Assembly: GCA_937883755.1 (NCBI GenBank)
Contig: CAKZYA010000059.1
Span: 248,001 to 312,000, forward strand
Direction: 5' to 3'
DNA: 64,000 bases
Source: an uncultured Flammeovirgaceae bacterium
GTDB taxonomy: Bacteria; Bacteroidota; Bacteroidia; Cytophagales; Cyclobacteriaceae
This document shows positions 34,870 to 43,464 of this stretch, piece by piece (the stretch's first letter is position 1; every line of letters starts with the position of its first letter). The notes below the pieces were generated by a model that saw only the letters and a list, made by a program, of their open reading frames with translations, ran no database searches and was not told the origin of the DNA. The translations under genes and the position numbers were made by a program.

Positions 34870-34908
34870 GATAAGTTATTTCATAGCGATCATTTCATGA
34901 AGACTGTT

Positions 34909-35520
34909 TCACAGCGACTCATCAAAGAGGAGCTGGTTCGTTTTTTCACTGAGGTACAACTTGAACAAATCATTAAATTCATTTTCGGAAAATGAAATTT
35001 GGTAGAAGTCGTCTTTTTTGGTAATCCTAAACCCCCTGGAAATCTTATCGCTAAACGTGATAGTCAAATTCTCGGTATGTTCCCGAATACTAAGGTGAAA
35101 AGCCTTCTCTAGCTTCTTTTCTAACTCAGGGGGTAGCATCAGCTCCAGATGGTCTACCGAGTTCCAGCTACGTATTGCTTCCAAAATGGCTGATTGTAGA
35201 AAAGAAACGTCGGCAAAAGCACCACCCATCCCATTCTCTAAAACCTTGGCAGATAATAGCTGATGAATTTCTACTTTCAAGTCACTGATCAGTTGCTTAC
35301 CCTTGAGCGTGAGTTCATTTTCGGTGCTTCGGGCGATCCGGGCCGCCTGTTGATGAGCTTCCGCAATAATCCGTTTGGCTTCCGCTTCAGCCTCAGCTAG
35401 TATTCGGTTTCGCTCTTCTTCAGCCGATTTTACAATGGCTTCCGATTTCTCTTCGGCTTTTCTGACTCCCTCCTGATAGATTTTGTCGGTTAGTTTTTCT
35501 AGATTATTAATTTCAGGCAT
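34909..35520 (-). CDS. V/A-type ATPase peripheral stalk subunit E
   Basis: A 203-residue protein whose first 90 residues are an Ala/Glu/Arg-rich helix (EAEAEAKRIIAEAHQQAARIA), as in subunit E, followed by a small globular domain with DFYQISFSENEFNDLF. It is the first structural gene of the ATPase operon. It follows the Usp gene at 35539 by 18 bases, so the transcript probably starts at that Usp or further upstream. Confidence 0.88.
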   Translation of the reverse strand: MPEINNLEKLTDKIYQEGVRKAEEKSEAIVKSAEEERNRILAEAEAEAKRIIAEAHQQAARIARSTENELTLKGKQLISDLKVEIHQLLSAKVLENGMGGAFADVSFLQSAILEAIRSWNSVDHLELMLPPELEKKLEKAFHLSIREHTENLTITFSDKISRGFRITKKDDFYQISFSENEFNDLFKLYLSEKTNQLLFDESL

Positions 35521-35538
35521 AAGGGTGAGGTTTTGATA

Positions 35539-36354
35539 TCATTTAAGTACTAGCAGTGGAATTGAGCTACGAAAAGTCATTTGCTCAGTCAGGCTCTCGC
35601 GAAATAGCTGAACAATGAAGTTGTATTTCTTAGGTAGAATAGCAATCAGCCCAATCTCGTTGGTTTGGCAATACGCCATCACTCCCTGGTGTACATCGTC
35701 TGAGACAGAAAAGTGAAAAGTAGCCGGAACATTCTCGAGCTTTTTCCGCACCAACTCCCGGTACGCTTTTTCCTGAGATGTCATGGTCTTTTCGTCCCGG
35801 TTCAGCGTTATTACGTCCGTATCTAGTTTCAACTCCTCTACTATTTCTAGCAGAAAATCCAGGGTATGATAATTAGTCTCCTCGCTGTAATCACAGATTA
35901 AACCCACCTTTTCAATTGTGTCTAAACGGGTATTGTCCGGAATTACCAAAACGGGTACATTTAGATTTTTTACAATTTCAGCCGTTTTTGTCCCCCACAG
36001 CTCGCCAAAGGTTTTGGCTCCCTTAGTTGCCATACAGACTAAGCTAATACCTTCTTTTTCCGAAATATTAACGAGACAATCTGACAGAAAACCCAACTCC
36101 TTTCGGAATTCATGATCTAAGTCAGCAAGACCAGGATTTTCCGCCAACAATCCTTTGAAACTCATGTCAATATCTCGCTCCAGATTTTCCAAGAGTCGGT
36201 CGGAGTGCCCACTGGAAACTTTTTCAGTAGCTGGACGATGGTAAACATGGTAGATAATTATTTTCGCGCCTAGCTTTTTAGCTAAACCTACCGTTTCCTT
36301 CAAGGCGTAGTTAGCTCTTTTAGAAAAATCCGTTGGGAATAATATAGTTTTCAT
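35539..36354 (-). CDS. Universal stress protein heading the V-ATPase operon
   Basis: A 271-residue tandem Usp protein. The first domain starts KTILFPTDFSKRANYALKETV and has CMATKGAKTFGELWGTKTAEIV, the ATP-loop pattern; the second is more degenerate (PKKYNFIVQLFRESLTEQM). Eighteen bases separate it from subunit E, so stress protein and ATPase are likely co-transcribed. The 67 bases to the sugar-kinase gene are AT-rich. Confidence 0.88.
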   Translation of the reverse strand: MKTILFPTDFSKRANYALKETVGLAKKLGAKIIIYHVYHRPATEKVSSGHSDRLLENLERDIDMSFKGLLAENPGLADLDHEFRKELGFLSDCLVNISEKEGISLVCMATKGAKTFGELWGTKTAEIVKNLNVPVLVIPDNTRLDTIEKVGLICDYSEETNYHTLDFLLEIVEELKLDTDVITLNRDEKTMTSQEKAYRELVRKKLENVPATFHFSVSDDVHQGVMAYCQTNEIGLIAILPKKYNFIVQLFRESLTEQMTFRSSIPLLVLK

Positions 36355-36421
36355 GTTGTTATTAGTTTAATAATACTTTGCTACTAATCTGACTAACTAA
36401 TTATTTCAGAAAGAATGTATA

Positions 36422-37363
36422 CTACCGATTCGCCCGATTGACAATCCATCCGTACAGTTCCTCCACATCCTCTTTCTTACAGAGTTGAGTATCTTCGGTC
36501 ATAACGGCAGCAGTTCCGCAAGCTACTCCGTAGCGAACAGCATCTACTAGTGACCAGCCCTGAGATAAACGCATCACCATACCCGCCACCATACTGTCCC
36601 CCGCCCCTACAGTACTCTTTTTATGCACCGTTGGCGCTGTAATATACTCTATAATGCCGTCGGTCACCAGCATCGCTCCCTTCGGCCCGAGAGAGACAAC
36701 CACTACCTCAGTCATTCCCTGACGGATCATTTGTTGAGCCAAATGTTCCTGATCAGGTCCAGTGACTGCCTCTTGCGAAGTCAGCGAGCTGAGCTCTCCC
36801 AAATTTGGTTTGAGCAAGTACACTCCAGCGTTAGCAGCATGCTTGAGTGCTTCGCCAGAAGTGTCTACGATAATTTTTCCACCTTTAGCGCGTACTGCTT
36901 CAGCTACCTTAGCGTAGTAGTCTACCGGGACACCGATCGGTAAACTCCCGCTGGCTACTACATAATCTCCCTCTGTAATCAGAGAAGTTACTTCGGTGAT
37001 ACTTCGTTGCCACTCTTCATCGCTTATGTTTGGCCCTTCCATGATCAGGCGATATTGCTGATCGGTGACATCATCTACCACCATAATATTTTCCCGGGTA
37101 GGCTCCTTAATAGGCACCCGATGGGAAGGGATTTGCTCGCTTTCTAGCAAGTTGTGTAATAAGTCACCTGTTGAACCCCCGGCCAGATATACACAAGTAG
37201 ACTGCCCCCCCAGCTTATGAATGGCTCGTGATACATTGATGCCTCCCCCACCCGGCTCCGCTATACTGTGGCTGCAACGTAATTTACTGTCTGGGCGTAA
37301 TCCGCTGATGTGGGTATTCTTATCTACTGAGGGGTTTATAGTTAGGGTGATGATCTTGTGCAT
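36422..37363 (-). CDS. PfkB-family hexose-phosphate kinase (6-phosphofructokinase II / tagatose-6-P kinase type)
   Basis: A 313-residue ribokinase-fold kinase: start ITLTINPSVDKNTHI, glycine block EPGGGGINVSRAIHKLGG and C-terminal anion hole with catalytic base STVGAGDSMVAGMV. Among PfkB proteins it is closest to the LacC/FruK/PfkB group acting on sugar phosphates. The substrate cannot be told. It sits beside Usp genes, as PfkB-type phosphofructokinases do in stress regulons of other bacteria. Confidence 0.88.
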   Translation of the reverse strand: MHKIITLTINPSVDKNTHISGLRPDSKLRCSHSIAEPGGGGINVSRAIHKLGGQSTCVYLAGGSTGDLLHNLLESEQIPSHRVPIKEPTRENIMVVDDVTDQQYRLIMEGPNISDEEWQRSITEVTSLITEGDYVVASGSLPIGVPVDYYAKVAEAVRAKGGKIIVDTSGEALKHAANAGVYLLKPNLGELSSLTSQEAVTGPDQEHLAQQMIRQGMTEVVVVSLGPKGAMLVTDGIIEYITAPTVHKKSTVGAGDSMVAGMVMRLSQGWSLVDAVRYGVACGTAAVMTEDTQLCKKEDVEELYGWIVNRANR

Positions 37364-37805
37364 GGTTAGTAATTTTCTGAAGATCGTGTAAAGCTATCGT
37401 ATCATCTCTATTATAGTATACGTAAATCAGGTGCTCAAGATGCTTATTATCTTCTATTTCAGTAATATAAAAACCAGAATAACCCTCACAGCCTTTCCTA
37501 CCCTTTTTACAGTATCTTTCGGAGGTATTATGTCAATAGTAGAAGAAATATAGCAGGTTATTCACATCTATTTTCTGGTCTCTCTAGCCATATCCATTTA
37601 GCTTTAGCTCCTTATGCAGACTACCATAATAGCTGAAAGTAAACTGCGGATCTCCCCTAAACACAAACTACGGATGAGTAGTAAGTTGGTTGAAAACCTG
37701 ACATCTCAATCAAGAGAATCAGAAATAACTGAGAGTAGTATATGGCTACCTTAATTATTACGTTAATTTAGCGTTAGCTGTTTACCAATAAAAAAGAAAA
37801 AACTA
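37364..37805. other. 442-base divergent intergenic region
   Basis: No gene is seen. It must hold the divergent promoters of the sugar kinase (minus) and the FMN-binding-like gene (plus). AT-rich patches and GTTAATTTAGCGTTAGC lie at about 37762-37778, close to the plus-strand start; no clear TAnnTTTG was found. Confidence 0.4.
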
Positions 37806-38255
37806 GTGACTGGATCATTAACTGACTTTCAAATTGAGACCTTACTTACGAGCCAGGTGGTGGGTCGCTTGGGTTGTGGGCAGGGCGAAGACTTATACAT
37901 TGTCCCTATTTTATTTGCATTTGATCAACCATACATCTACAGTCATACCCGAGAAGGTACTAAAGTAGCGTTGATGCGCCAGCAGCCTCAGGTTTGTCTG
38001 GAAGTGGATCAGATTGATAACCTTGCCAACTGGCGCAGCGTAATTATCTGGGGTAAATTTGAAGAGTTAACCGATCATGAAGCCGAAGAAGGCCTACATA
38101 TTTTGAAAAATCGTCTGTACCCCTTACAAACTGGAGTTTATAGCCAATCAATCTTGGACCTTCAAGCACAAGATGTATCTCGGATAGAGAGACGAGCCGA
38201 AGTTATCTATCGCATCAAGATTGAGCGACAATCGGGGCGTTTTGAGAAAAGCTAA
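37806..38255 (+). CDS. Pyridoxamine 5'-phosphate oxidase-like FMN-binding protein
   Basis: A 149-residue split-barrel protein of the NimA/PNPOx-like group: VVGRLGCGQGEDLYIVPILFAFDQPYIYSHTREGTKVALMR (recognised by the phrases VGRLGC, YIVPILF and IYSHTREGTK) and NWRSVIIWGKFEELTD. Such proteins bind FMN or F420-like cofactors. I start at GTG 37806; no closer ATG keeps the first strand. It begins a plus-strand group of stress-type genes. Substrate unknown. Confidence 0.72.
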   Translation: MTGSLTDFQIETLLTSQVVGRLGCGQGEDLYIVPILFAFDQPYIYSHTREGTKVALMRQQPQVCLEVDQIDNLANWRSVIIWGKFEELTDHEAEEGLHILKNRLYPLQTGVYSQSILDLQAQDVSRIERRAEVIYRIKIERQSGRFEKS

Positions 38256-38453
38256 TCACCCTTCAGGTCAGCAAATCAGTAATATCTCACTTCATAGAGG
38301 TTATGTTGACCGTTAACCGAACAACACTACCATTGCGTACGGATTTTTTGTGATTACTTCTGCACTTTCGGTAAAAAGTCATAGTAGCAACTGACTTGTA
38401 TCATTGTTTCCGCTGGTATCTCGAGCGAACTTCAGAGAATAACCAGTAAGACT

Positions 38454-38804
38454 ATGAAGATTCTGGTTTCCATAAACTCCCCCCCTAATACCCAACAAGT
38501 ACTACGCTACGCAGTAGCACGAGCCAAATCTTTAGCACGTGATACAACTGAATGGCAACGCATAAGTGTTGAGTTATTGATTCTGAATATGTATCATGTA
38601 CCTATTGGTGGGGATACCGTCTTCTTTGCTTCGTCACCCAATGCTTATCACTTTATTGGGGATAAGTTGCCCACTCGGGGAATACAACAGCATTTGATGC
38701 GGCCTTCCGCAGATTTACTGGTAATGGTGCATCGCCATCATGTGGTTTTAGGATGTATCTTAGCAATACATCTCCCGTTACCGATTTTATTCACCTTTGA
38801 ATAA
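38454..38804 (+). CDS. Usp-like protein, short or truncated
   Basis: A 116-residue protein that starts like a UspA domain (MKILVSINSPPNTQQVLRYAVARAK, then VELLILNMYHVPI) and ends with the Usp-type PSADLLVMVHRHHVVL but lacks the middle of the fold and the ATP loop. It may be a decayed universal stress protein or a reduced paralogue. It is ten bases upstream of the next small gene in the same direction. Confidence 0.5.
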   Translation: MKILVSINSPPNTQQVLRYAVARAKSLARDTTEWQRISVELLILNMYHVPIGGDTVFFASSPNAYHFIGDKLPTRGIQQHLMRPSADLLVMVHRHHVVLGCILAIHLPLPILFTFE

Positions 38805-38813
38805 TAACTAGTC

Positions 38814-39071
38814 ATGTTTTCTTTAACAGATATTCCCGAAAAAAACCAGCAGGTGTTTACGATAAACACCAGTAATCTATTTGATTTTGAACTGGTACGA
38901 TCAGCGTTACTAGATTTAGTAGGTGTAGAAGATGTACTATACGATGATCGGCTTTCCCCCGCTGAAGTAACTTTGCTAACCGATGGCACTATTTCCAACA
39001 CTACGATTCAACAATTAGTCTGGCAAGAGGGCTATCAGATGCAGCCTAAACATTTACAAACTTTTATTTAA
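38814..39071 (+). CDS. Small HMA/ferredoxin-like-fold protein, function unknown
   Basis: An 85-residue protein with alternating strand-helix pattern (VFTINTSNLFDFELVRSALLDLVGVEDVLYDD) resembling the heavy-metal-associated fold but without a CxxC metal site. It resembles in plan the secreted protein at 40175-40543. It lies between two Usp-type genes with gaps of 9 and 4 bases, so it is co-transcribed with them. No function is assigned. Confidence 0.55.
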   Translation: MFSLTDIPEKNQQVFTINTSNLFDFELVRSALLDLVGVEDVLYDDRLSPAEVTLLTDGTISNTTIQQLVWQEGYQMQPKHLQTFI

Positions 39072-39075
39072 ACTC

Positions 39076-39924
39076 ATGAAGAAGATACTAGTCCCTACTG
39101 ATTTTTCGCCCATGGCAACCGAGGCTCTGCGAACTGCTAACCAGCTGGCTCAGCAGCAACATGCTACGATTCATCTGGTACACGTGCTAATGTTTCCGAT
39201 GACTGAAGAAGAGGCTCCTCCGGGGGTAGTAGAAGTACTTCCCGTTGAATACTTAAAACATTTAAAACAAGATACACAAAAACAGTTAGATGAATTAATT
39301 GAAAAAGAAGCAATTGCTAGTGTACCCATTACTTCCGAGATAATCGTAGGTAACCCCTACCAAAGCATTGCTCGCATACTGAAAAAGGAAGAAATGGACT
39401 TAGTAGTGATGGGGTCACGTGGGGCAAGTGGCGTTAGAGAAATTCTTGTGGGTTCTAATGCCGAACGAATGGTTCGTTTTTCTCCGAGTCCGGTATTGAT
39501 TATCAAAGAAGAAACTGATCTTTCTAATCTAAAGAATATTGTATACGCCACCGCACTTCGCAAAGAAGAGCAACCAGTCCTCAAGACACTCACTGGTCTT
39601 CAGGAAGCTTTTGGTGCCCAACTGCACGTAGTACGGATTAATACTATTAGCAATTTTCGGGAAGATACTGCTGTCCGAGAGGAATTAAAAGAGCTAGCTA
39701 AGAATAGTGAGTTGAAAAACTATTCACTCCATACGTTTAGTGACATTGGAGAGGAAGAAGGAATTATTCACTTTGCTGATGAGATTGGGGCAGATTTGAT
39801 CGCAGTCTCTACGCACGCCTATCGGGGATTGTTACGCTTGTTTGGCGGTAGTATTGCAGAAAACGTAGCAAATCACGCTAAGTACCCCGTTTGGACAATG
39901 AGCCTCTACCCTTCTGCGGATTAG
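39076..39924 (+). CDS. Universal stress protein, two UspA domains
   Basis: A 282-residue tandem Usp: ILVPTDFSPMATEALRTAN at the start, ATP loop MGSRGASGVREILVGSNAERMVRFSPSPVLI in the first domain (as GSRG, then GSNAERM), and STHAYRGLLRLFGGSIAENV in the second. Both loops look intact. It follows the HMA-like gene by four bases. Confidence 0.9.
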   Translation: MKKILVPTDFSPMATEALRTANQLAQQQHATIHLVHVLMFPMTEEEAPPGVVEVLPVEYLKHLKQDTQKQLDELIEKEAIASVPITSEIIVGNPYQSIARILKKEEMDLVVMGSRGASGVREILVGSNAERMVRFSPSPVLIIKEETDLSNLKNIVYATALRKEEQPVLKTLTGLQEAFGAQLHVVRINTISNFREDTAVREELKELAKNSELKNYSLHTFSDIGEEEGIIHFADEIGADLIAVSTHAYRGLLRLFGGSIAENVANHAKYPVWTMSLYPSAD

Positions 39925-40007
39925 AAGCGGCTAACTTTAACGTTAGTTGTCAAAAAGGCACGAAGAGAATCAAAAAAGTACTCTCTCTGAGAGTGTGTTT
40001 GAAGTCA

Positions 40008-40015
40008 TACTTTTG
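40008..40015 (+). promoter_or_regulatory. -7 element TACTTTTG upstream of the secreted small protein
   Basis: TACTTTTG fits TAnnTTTG exactly and lies inside a small inverted repeat CATAC-TTTT-GTATG (40006-40019), which could be an operator over the promoter. The transcript would start near 40022 with a leader of about 150 bases before ATG 40175. No good -33 element was seen. Confidence 0.35.
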
Positions 40016-40174
40016 TATGATCTATGTCATAACTTAAATGATGAAAAGTGACGTACTTAAGGTTCAGATATTCTAAAAGCCTTAAGCTTATACAAGAGTG
40101 AAGGCTGTACTATTGATGATCAAAGTAAATCACTAGTCAATAGAATACTGTTGTCAAATAATAATTGTACTACT

Positions 40175-40543
40175 ATGAAAAATCGAATTTTTGAAATCAA
40201 GAGAATATGTTTAAGTGGCATTCTCGCCATTGCCATGCTAGTTAGCGCTTCTGCGTTCGCTCAAGATAGTTTTGACCATAGCAGTTTGGTAGTAGTTAAG
40301 GTTCAAGACCTAACCAATAGCCAGTACGGCGAACTTTCTTCGGCTTTGGCACCAGTTAATCAATATAGCCTCGAATACGTCTGTCTACAATCCGGCATCA
40401 TTGTTTTACGCTACTACCACAATTTTACCGAGAAAGGCTACGTTAATCAGGCCATAAAATCGGCTTTGAGGCGCTACGGAAAGATTAACCGCATTGAGGT
40501 AGTCTTTGTAGATATTTCGCCGGAATCGTCAACTCAGTGTTGA
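40175..40543 (+). CDS. Secreted small HMA-like protein
   Basis: A 122-residue protein with a signal peptide (ICLSGILAIAMLVSASAFAQ, cleavage after AFAQ) and a mature domain of about 90 residues with beta-alpha pattern SLVVVKVQDLTNSQYGELSSAL and SALRRYGKINRIEVVFVD. It recalls an HMA-like fold but has only scattered Cys (CLQSG and the last residue), not CxxC. Secreted or periplasmic; function unknown. I start at ATG 40175, which gives a normal signal peptide; ATG 40151 is also in frame. Confidence 0.65.
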   Translation: MKNRIFEIKRICLSGILAIAMLVSASAFAQDSFDHSSLVVVKVQDLTNSQYGELSSALAPVNQYSLEYVCLQSGIIVLRYYHNFTEKGYVNQAIKSALRRYGKINRIEVVFVDISPESSTQC

Positions 40544-40623
40544 AGCACCCATGCTTAATCTTCACGGATCAACAACCAAAATTGTTAGTCAATAACTTGT
40601 AGCCACTGTGATATGTTCTTGAT

Positions 40624-42162
40624 TTAGCGTATTATCGGTGGCTCGGGCACATTGATCAGTAAGATAATATCAAAGCTTTCAGCTAGGTTCACCTGACTAG
40701 TGGATGGATTACTAAACATTCTTTCAGCTAGCCACTGCATCGCCTCTGGATTTAGGTTTCCCTGACGCATGTCAATGATGTAAGCACTGTTTCCTTGTTC
40801 TTCACCAAGATCATTACCCCAGAAACGCTGCTCTAAGGAAAGAGGAATAGGTTCTTCTTCAAACTGGTACATCCCCACGCCCACCGCGAGGTAATCGTCC
40901 TGAAACCGTTCGCTCAAATGCTGACCTAACGATCCCGGGGTACTCCGGCTCATTTCTTCATTAGGAACCCAAGCCACCAGTTGTAAACTAGAGTCACTCT
41001 CGCTAATCCAGTCAAAGTATTTACTCAAGTCATCATCAATATCCTGATAATAGTCTTTTAAGTCTGATAAATTGATTAAGTAACGATTGATTACGGTTAA
41101 TGCCTGAAAGGCTTTTTGTCGCTCTTCCTCAGAAAGATCAGGCAGATTATCCCGAACTGAGCAAAGCACGAGCAGCAAATATTCCTGGTACGAGGGCGAC
41201 TCATAGTAATAAAGCCCCCAGGTTTGCTGTAAATCCAGTAATGAACGAACTTCTCCGACCAGGGTACTCACTTCTCGCTTCCAATCTGCGTTATCGCTCC
41301 GAGTACCTACACTACTGAGTAAGTCTAGACTAGTTGCTACATCTTCTCGTACGTATCCGATAAGTTCTACTTCCGAATGATCGTAGCTCCAATCTAGCAC
41401 CTGAATGATTTCAGCGGTATAGTCATCGTCCAAAATAGAGAAGCCTTCATCCAGATACTGTACAATCTGGGTAGCCCGATTAGAGTCTAACTGAAAAGCC
41501 ACTAACGGATAGTCCATTCCAGCTAGTAAAAATTGAGTGATCTGGGAGCGGGAAGTAAATGTAGATATTGTATCATGACCAATACCAATGGCCTGCTTCC
41601 CCTTCACAAACTTTTTCAGTGCTTCTAGTCCAGCAGGAGTATGCGTATGCATAGGTACTGCTTGATCCATCAGCCACTGTCGGGCGGTTTCGTGGGTTAG
41701 CACTGAATCCTCCACTAGCTGATAAATCGTTCGTTCGTAGAGCATGGTAGTATACACTGCCCCAGTACTTACCAACCAACAAGGAGCTGGCGTCCGGTTT
41801 ACTGCATTTATGGTAGGCTCCACCCAGTAATAATCATTCACTACGAAAGCAAACTGAGTATCTGTCCCGCCTAAAGAGTCAGCAGGTAACGTTAGCTGAT
41901 AAGTATCAGAATCTAGCTCTGAGAGAAGGTGCGTTTCAGTCTGCCAGGCATTAAACTCCCCTGCCAACGCTATGCTATGGATAGTAATTCCAGATAATGG
42001 TACTACGTTACCATCGTCTTCTTGAATGACGTACGGGTGTTCCTTTACATTCAGCTTAAAAATTACTTGATCTTCCTGCGTAGTATATCCTACAATTGGG
42101 TGATCTTGGGCAATACCAAATATGGGAAGTATCAAAAAGAAAATGAGAACGTACTTAATCAT
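40624..42162 (-). CDS. Secreted protein with glycogen-binding-like (CBM48/E-set) N-terminal domain
   Basis: A 512-residue protein with a signal peptide (ILPIFGIAQ). Residues about 20-125 look like an early-set/CBM48 domain: IHSIALAGEFNAWQTETH, then FAFVVNDYYWVEPTINAVNR, the arrangement seen ahead of alpha-glucan enzymes and in AMPK-type glycogen-binding modules. The remaining 380 residues are helical, acidic and unassigned, with SESDSSLQLVAWVPNEE and a C-terminal strand-like LAESFDIILLIN. Monocistronic. Possibly periplasmic alpha-glucan sensing or binding, but this is a guess from the first domain. Confidence 0.5.
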   Translation of the reverse strand: MIKYVLIFFLILPIFGIAQDHPIVGYTTQEDQVIFKLNVKEHPYVIQEDDGNVVPLSGITIHSIALAGEFNAWQTETHLLSELDSDTYQLTLPADSLGGTDTQFAFVVNDYYWVEPTINAVNRTPAPCWLVSTGAVYTTMLYERTIYQLVEDSVLTHETARQWLMDQAVPMHTHTPAGLEALKKFVKGKQAIGIGHDTISTFTSRSQITQFLLAGMDYPLVAFQLDSNRATQIVQYLDEGFSILDDDYTAEIIQVLDWSYDHSEVELIGYVREDVATSLDLLSSVGTRSDNADWKREVSTLVGEVRSLLDLQQTWGLYYYESPSYQEYLLLVLCSVRDNLPDLSEEERQKAFQALTVINRYLINLSDLKDYYQDIDDDLSKYFDWISESDSSLQLVAWVPNEEMSRSTPGSLGQHLSERFQDDYLAVGVGMYQFEEEPIPLSLEQRFWGNDLGEEQGNSAYIIDMRQGNLNPEAMQWLAERMFSNPSTSQVNLAESFDIILLINVPEPPIIR

Positions 42163-42398
42163 TTTGCAATTATTTAGGCGATTGAAATCAGTTAACTGAA
42201 GGTAAACTATGGCCTGAAATGGTGGCTAATTGTCTATCTCAAAGTAGCCTAGTCATAGCCAGAGTCCAATGATATAAATCACCTAAATTACCAACTTAGA
42301 TTAAGAATAAATATGAGGAATATACGGGGTAAAGTATGATATAAGTCATTTAACTAGGCACTAGTCTTGTGTAAATTAGAGTAATAAGTATTTCAATC

Positions 42399-42896
42399 AT
42401 GAAAGAGTCACCCCGATACCAGCCACATCTCATTTATCTACCTGAGATTATCGCACCCATTGCCAGTGAGTTAGGTCACCCTGATTACTCCAAAAAGACG
42501 CTGGCTTTGGTAGAATCACTCTTTAGTACCATTTGCCAAAGCTTTCCATTCTCGAGGGTAGTACAGTTTTTTACCGTCTTACCTCTACCGCTACAAGCAC
42601 TCACCGTAGAGCAATGGAAAATTGAGGAGCTTCTTCCGGCACCGATAGATACATTATCCGATTTTCTGGACGAGATCGTAGATTCTCACCCAAAACTGTT
42701 TCCGAAAAATAAGGGTGGAAAAGAATTAGCTAATAATACTTTATTTGCTACAATGAAGGCTATTTCTAACCATGTTTCTCCGCAGGAGATGCAACAAATC
42801 ATCAGTATTTTTCCTGATGACGCTCAAGAGCGTATTCAAGCCTTTCTTCTATTAAGCCACCATCCCGATCAGGGACTCATACCGCCAACTAAATAA
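42399..42896 (+). CDS. DUF2267-like protein
   Basis: A 165-residue helical protein with two similar halves, each with a helix followed by a 'LP-x-W' end (VVQFFTVLPLPLQALTVEQW). That plan resembles DUF2267 proteins, small helical stress-associated proteins; the family call is tentative. First of three genes (this, 42905-43438 and Usp 43465-44292) spaced by 8 and 26 bases. Confidence 0.45.
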   Translation: MKESPRYQPHLIYLPEIIAPIASELGHPDYSKKTLALVESLFSTICQSFPFSRVVQFFTVLPLPLQALTVEQWKIEELLPAPIDTLSDFLDEIVDSHPKLFPKNKGGKELANNTLFATMKAISNHVSPQEMQQIISIFPDDAQERIQAFLLLSHHPDQGLIPPTK

Positions 42897-42904
42897 TCAC
42901 TAAG

Positions 42905-43438
42905 ATGAAAACTTCACTAAAGCTAGCGGCCACTTTAGTCAATCTTCTTATAAAAGTAGAAAAGCAGTCTATTAACTACTTAGAAGTATTGGCTCACAAA
43001 GCAGACTCACCTCAGTTAAAAACCCAACTAATAAGTTTTATATCCGGAAACCGTAAGAAAATCAAACACTTAAGGCAGTTACCCGACCAGATGAACCTAG
43101 CCGTAGAGGTAGGAAGCATTGATGGAGCCAAGAGCATCATCAGTGAAGGGTTTCAGCTTATGGAAAAATATCCATCCTCTACTTATCGGGATGGTACTAT
43201 TTTACATACTGCTATTCTGCTATCTCACTACAAGCTAGGAAAATATCGGCTTCTTTTACGACACTGCCAACTTTTAAAAAAAGAATATGAAGCCTACTTA
43301 ATTCAGGCTTCAATGGCTGAAGAAGAAGCGATTCTGGCGAGATTAATGAAACTGCTTGATGCAAATATTCGCTCATCGATCTCCGTTTTCCCTTTACAGA
43401 CTACGACTTCCGAGCCAGCTTTGTCAACTAGTGTTTAG
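42905..43438 (+). CDS. Helical ferritin-like or DUF892-like protein, function unknown
   Basis: A 177-residue all-helical protein. The start LVNLLIKVEKQSINYLEVLAHKADS and the later HTAILLSHYKLGKYRLLLRHCQLL give a four-helix-bundle impression close to DUF892/YciE-type proteins, but clear metal-binding Glu-x-x-His pairs are not evident. In an operon with a Usp gene downstream, so probably stress-related. Confidence 0.42.
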   Translation: MKTSLKLAATLVNLLIKVEKQSINYLEVLAHKADSPQLKTQLISFISGNRKKIKHLRQLPDQMNLAVEVGSIDGAKSIISEGFQLMEKYPSSTYRDGTILHTAILLSHYKLGKYRLLLRHCQLLKKEYEAYLIQASMAEEEAILARLMKLLDANIRSSISVFPLQTTTSEPALSTSV

Positions 43439-43464
43439 AATTATAACTACTAAAATTATACTTT

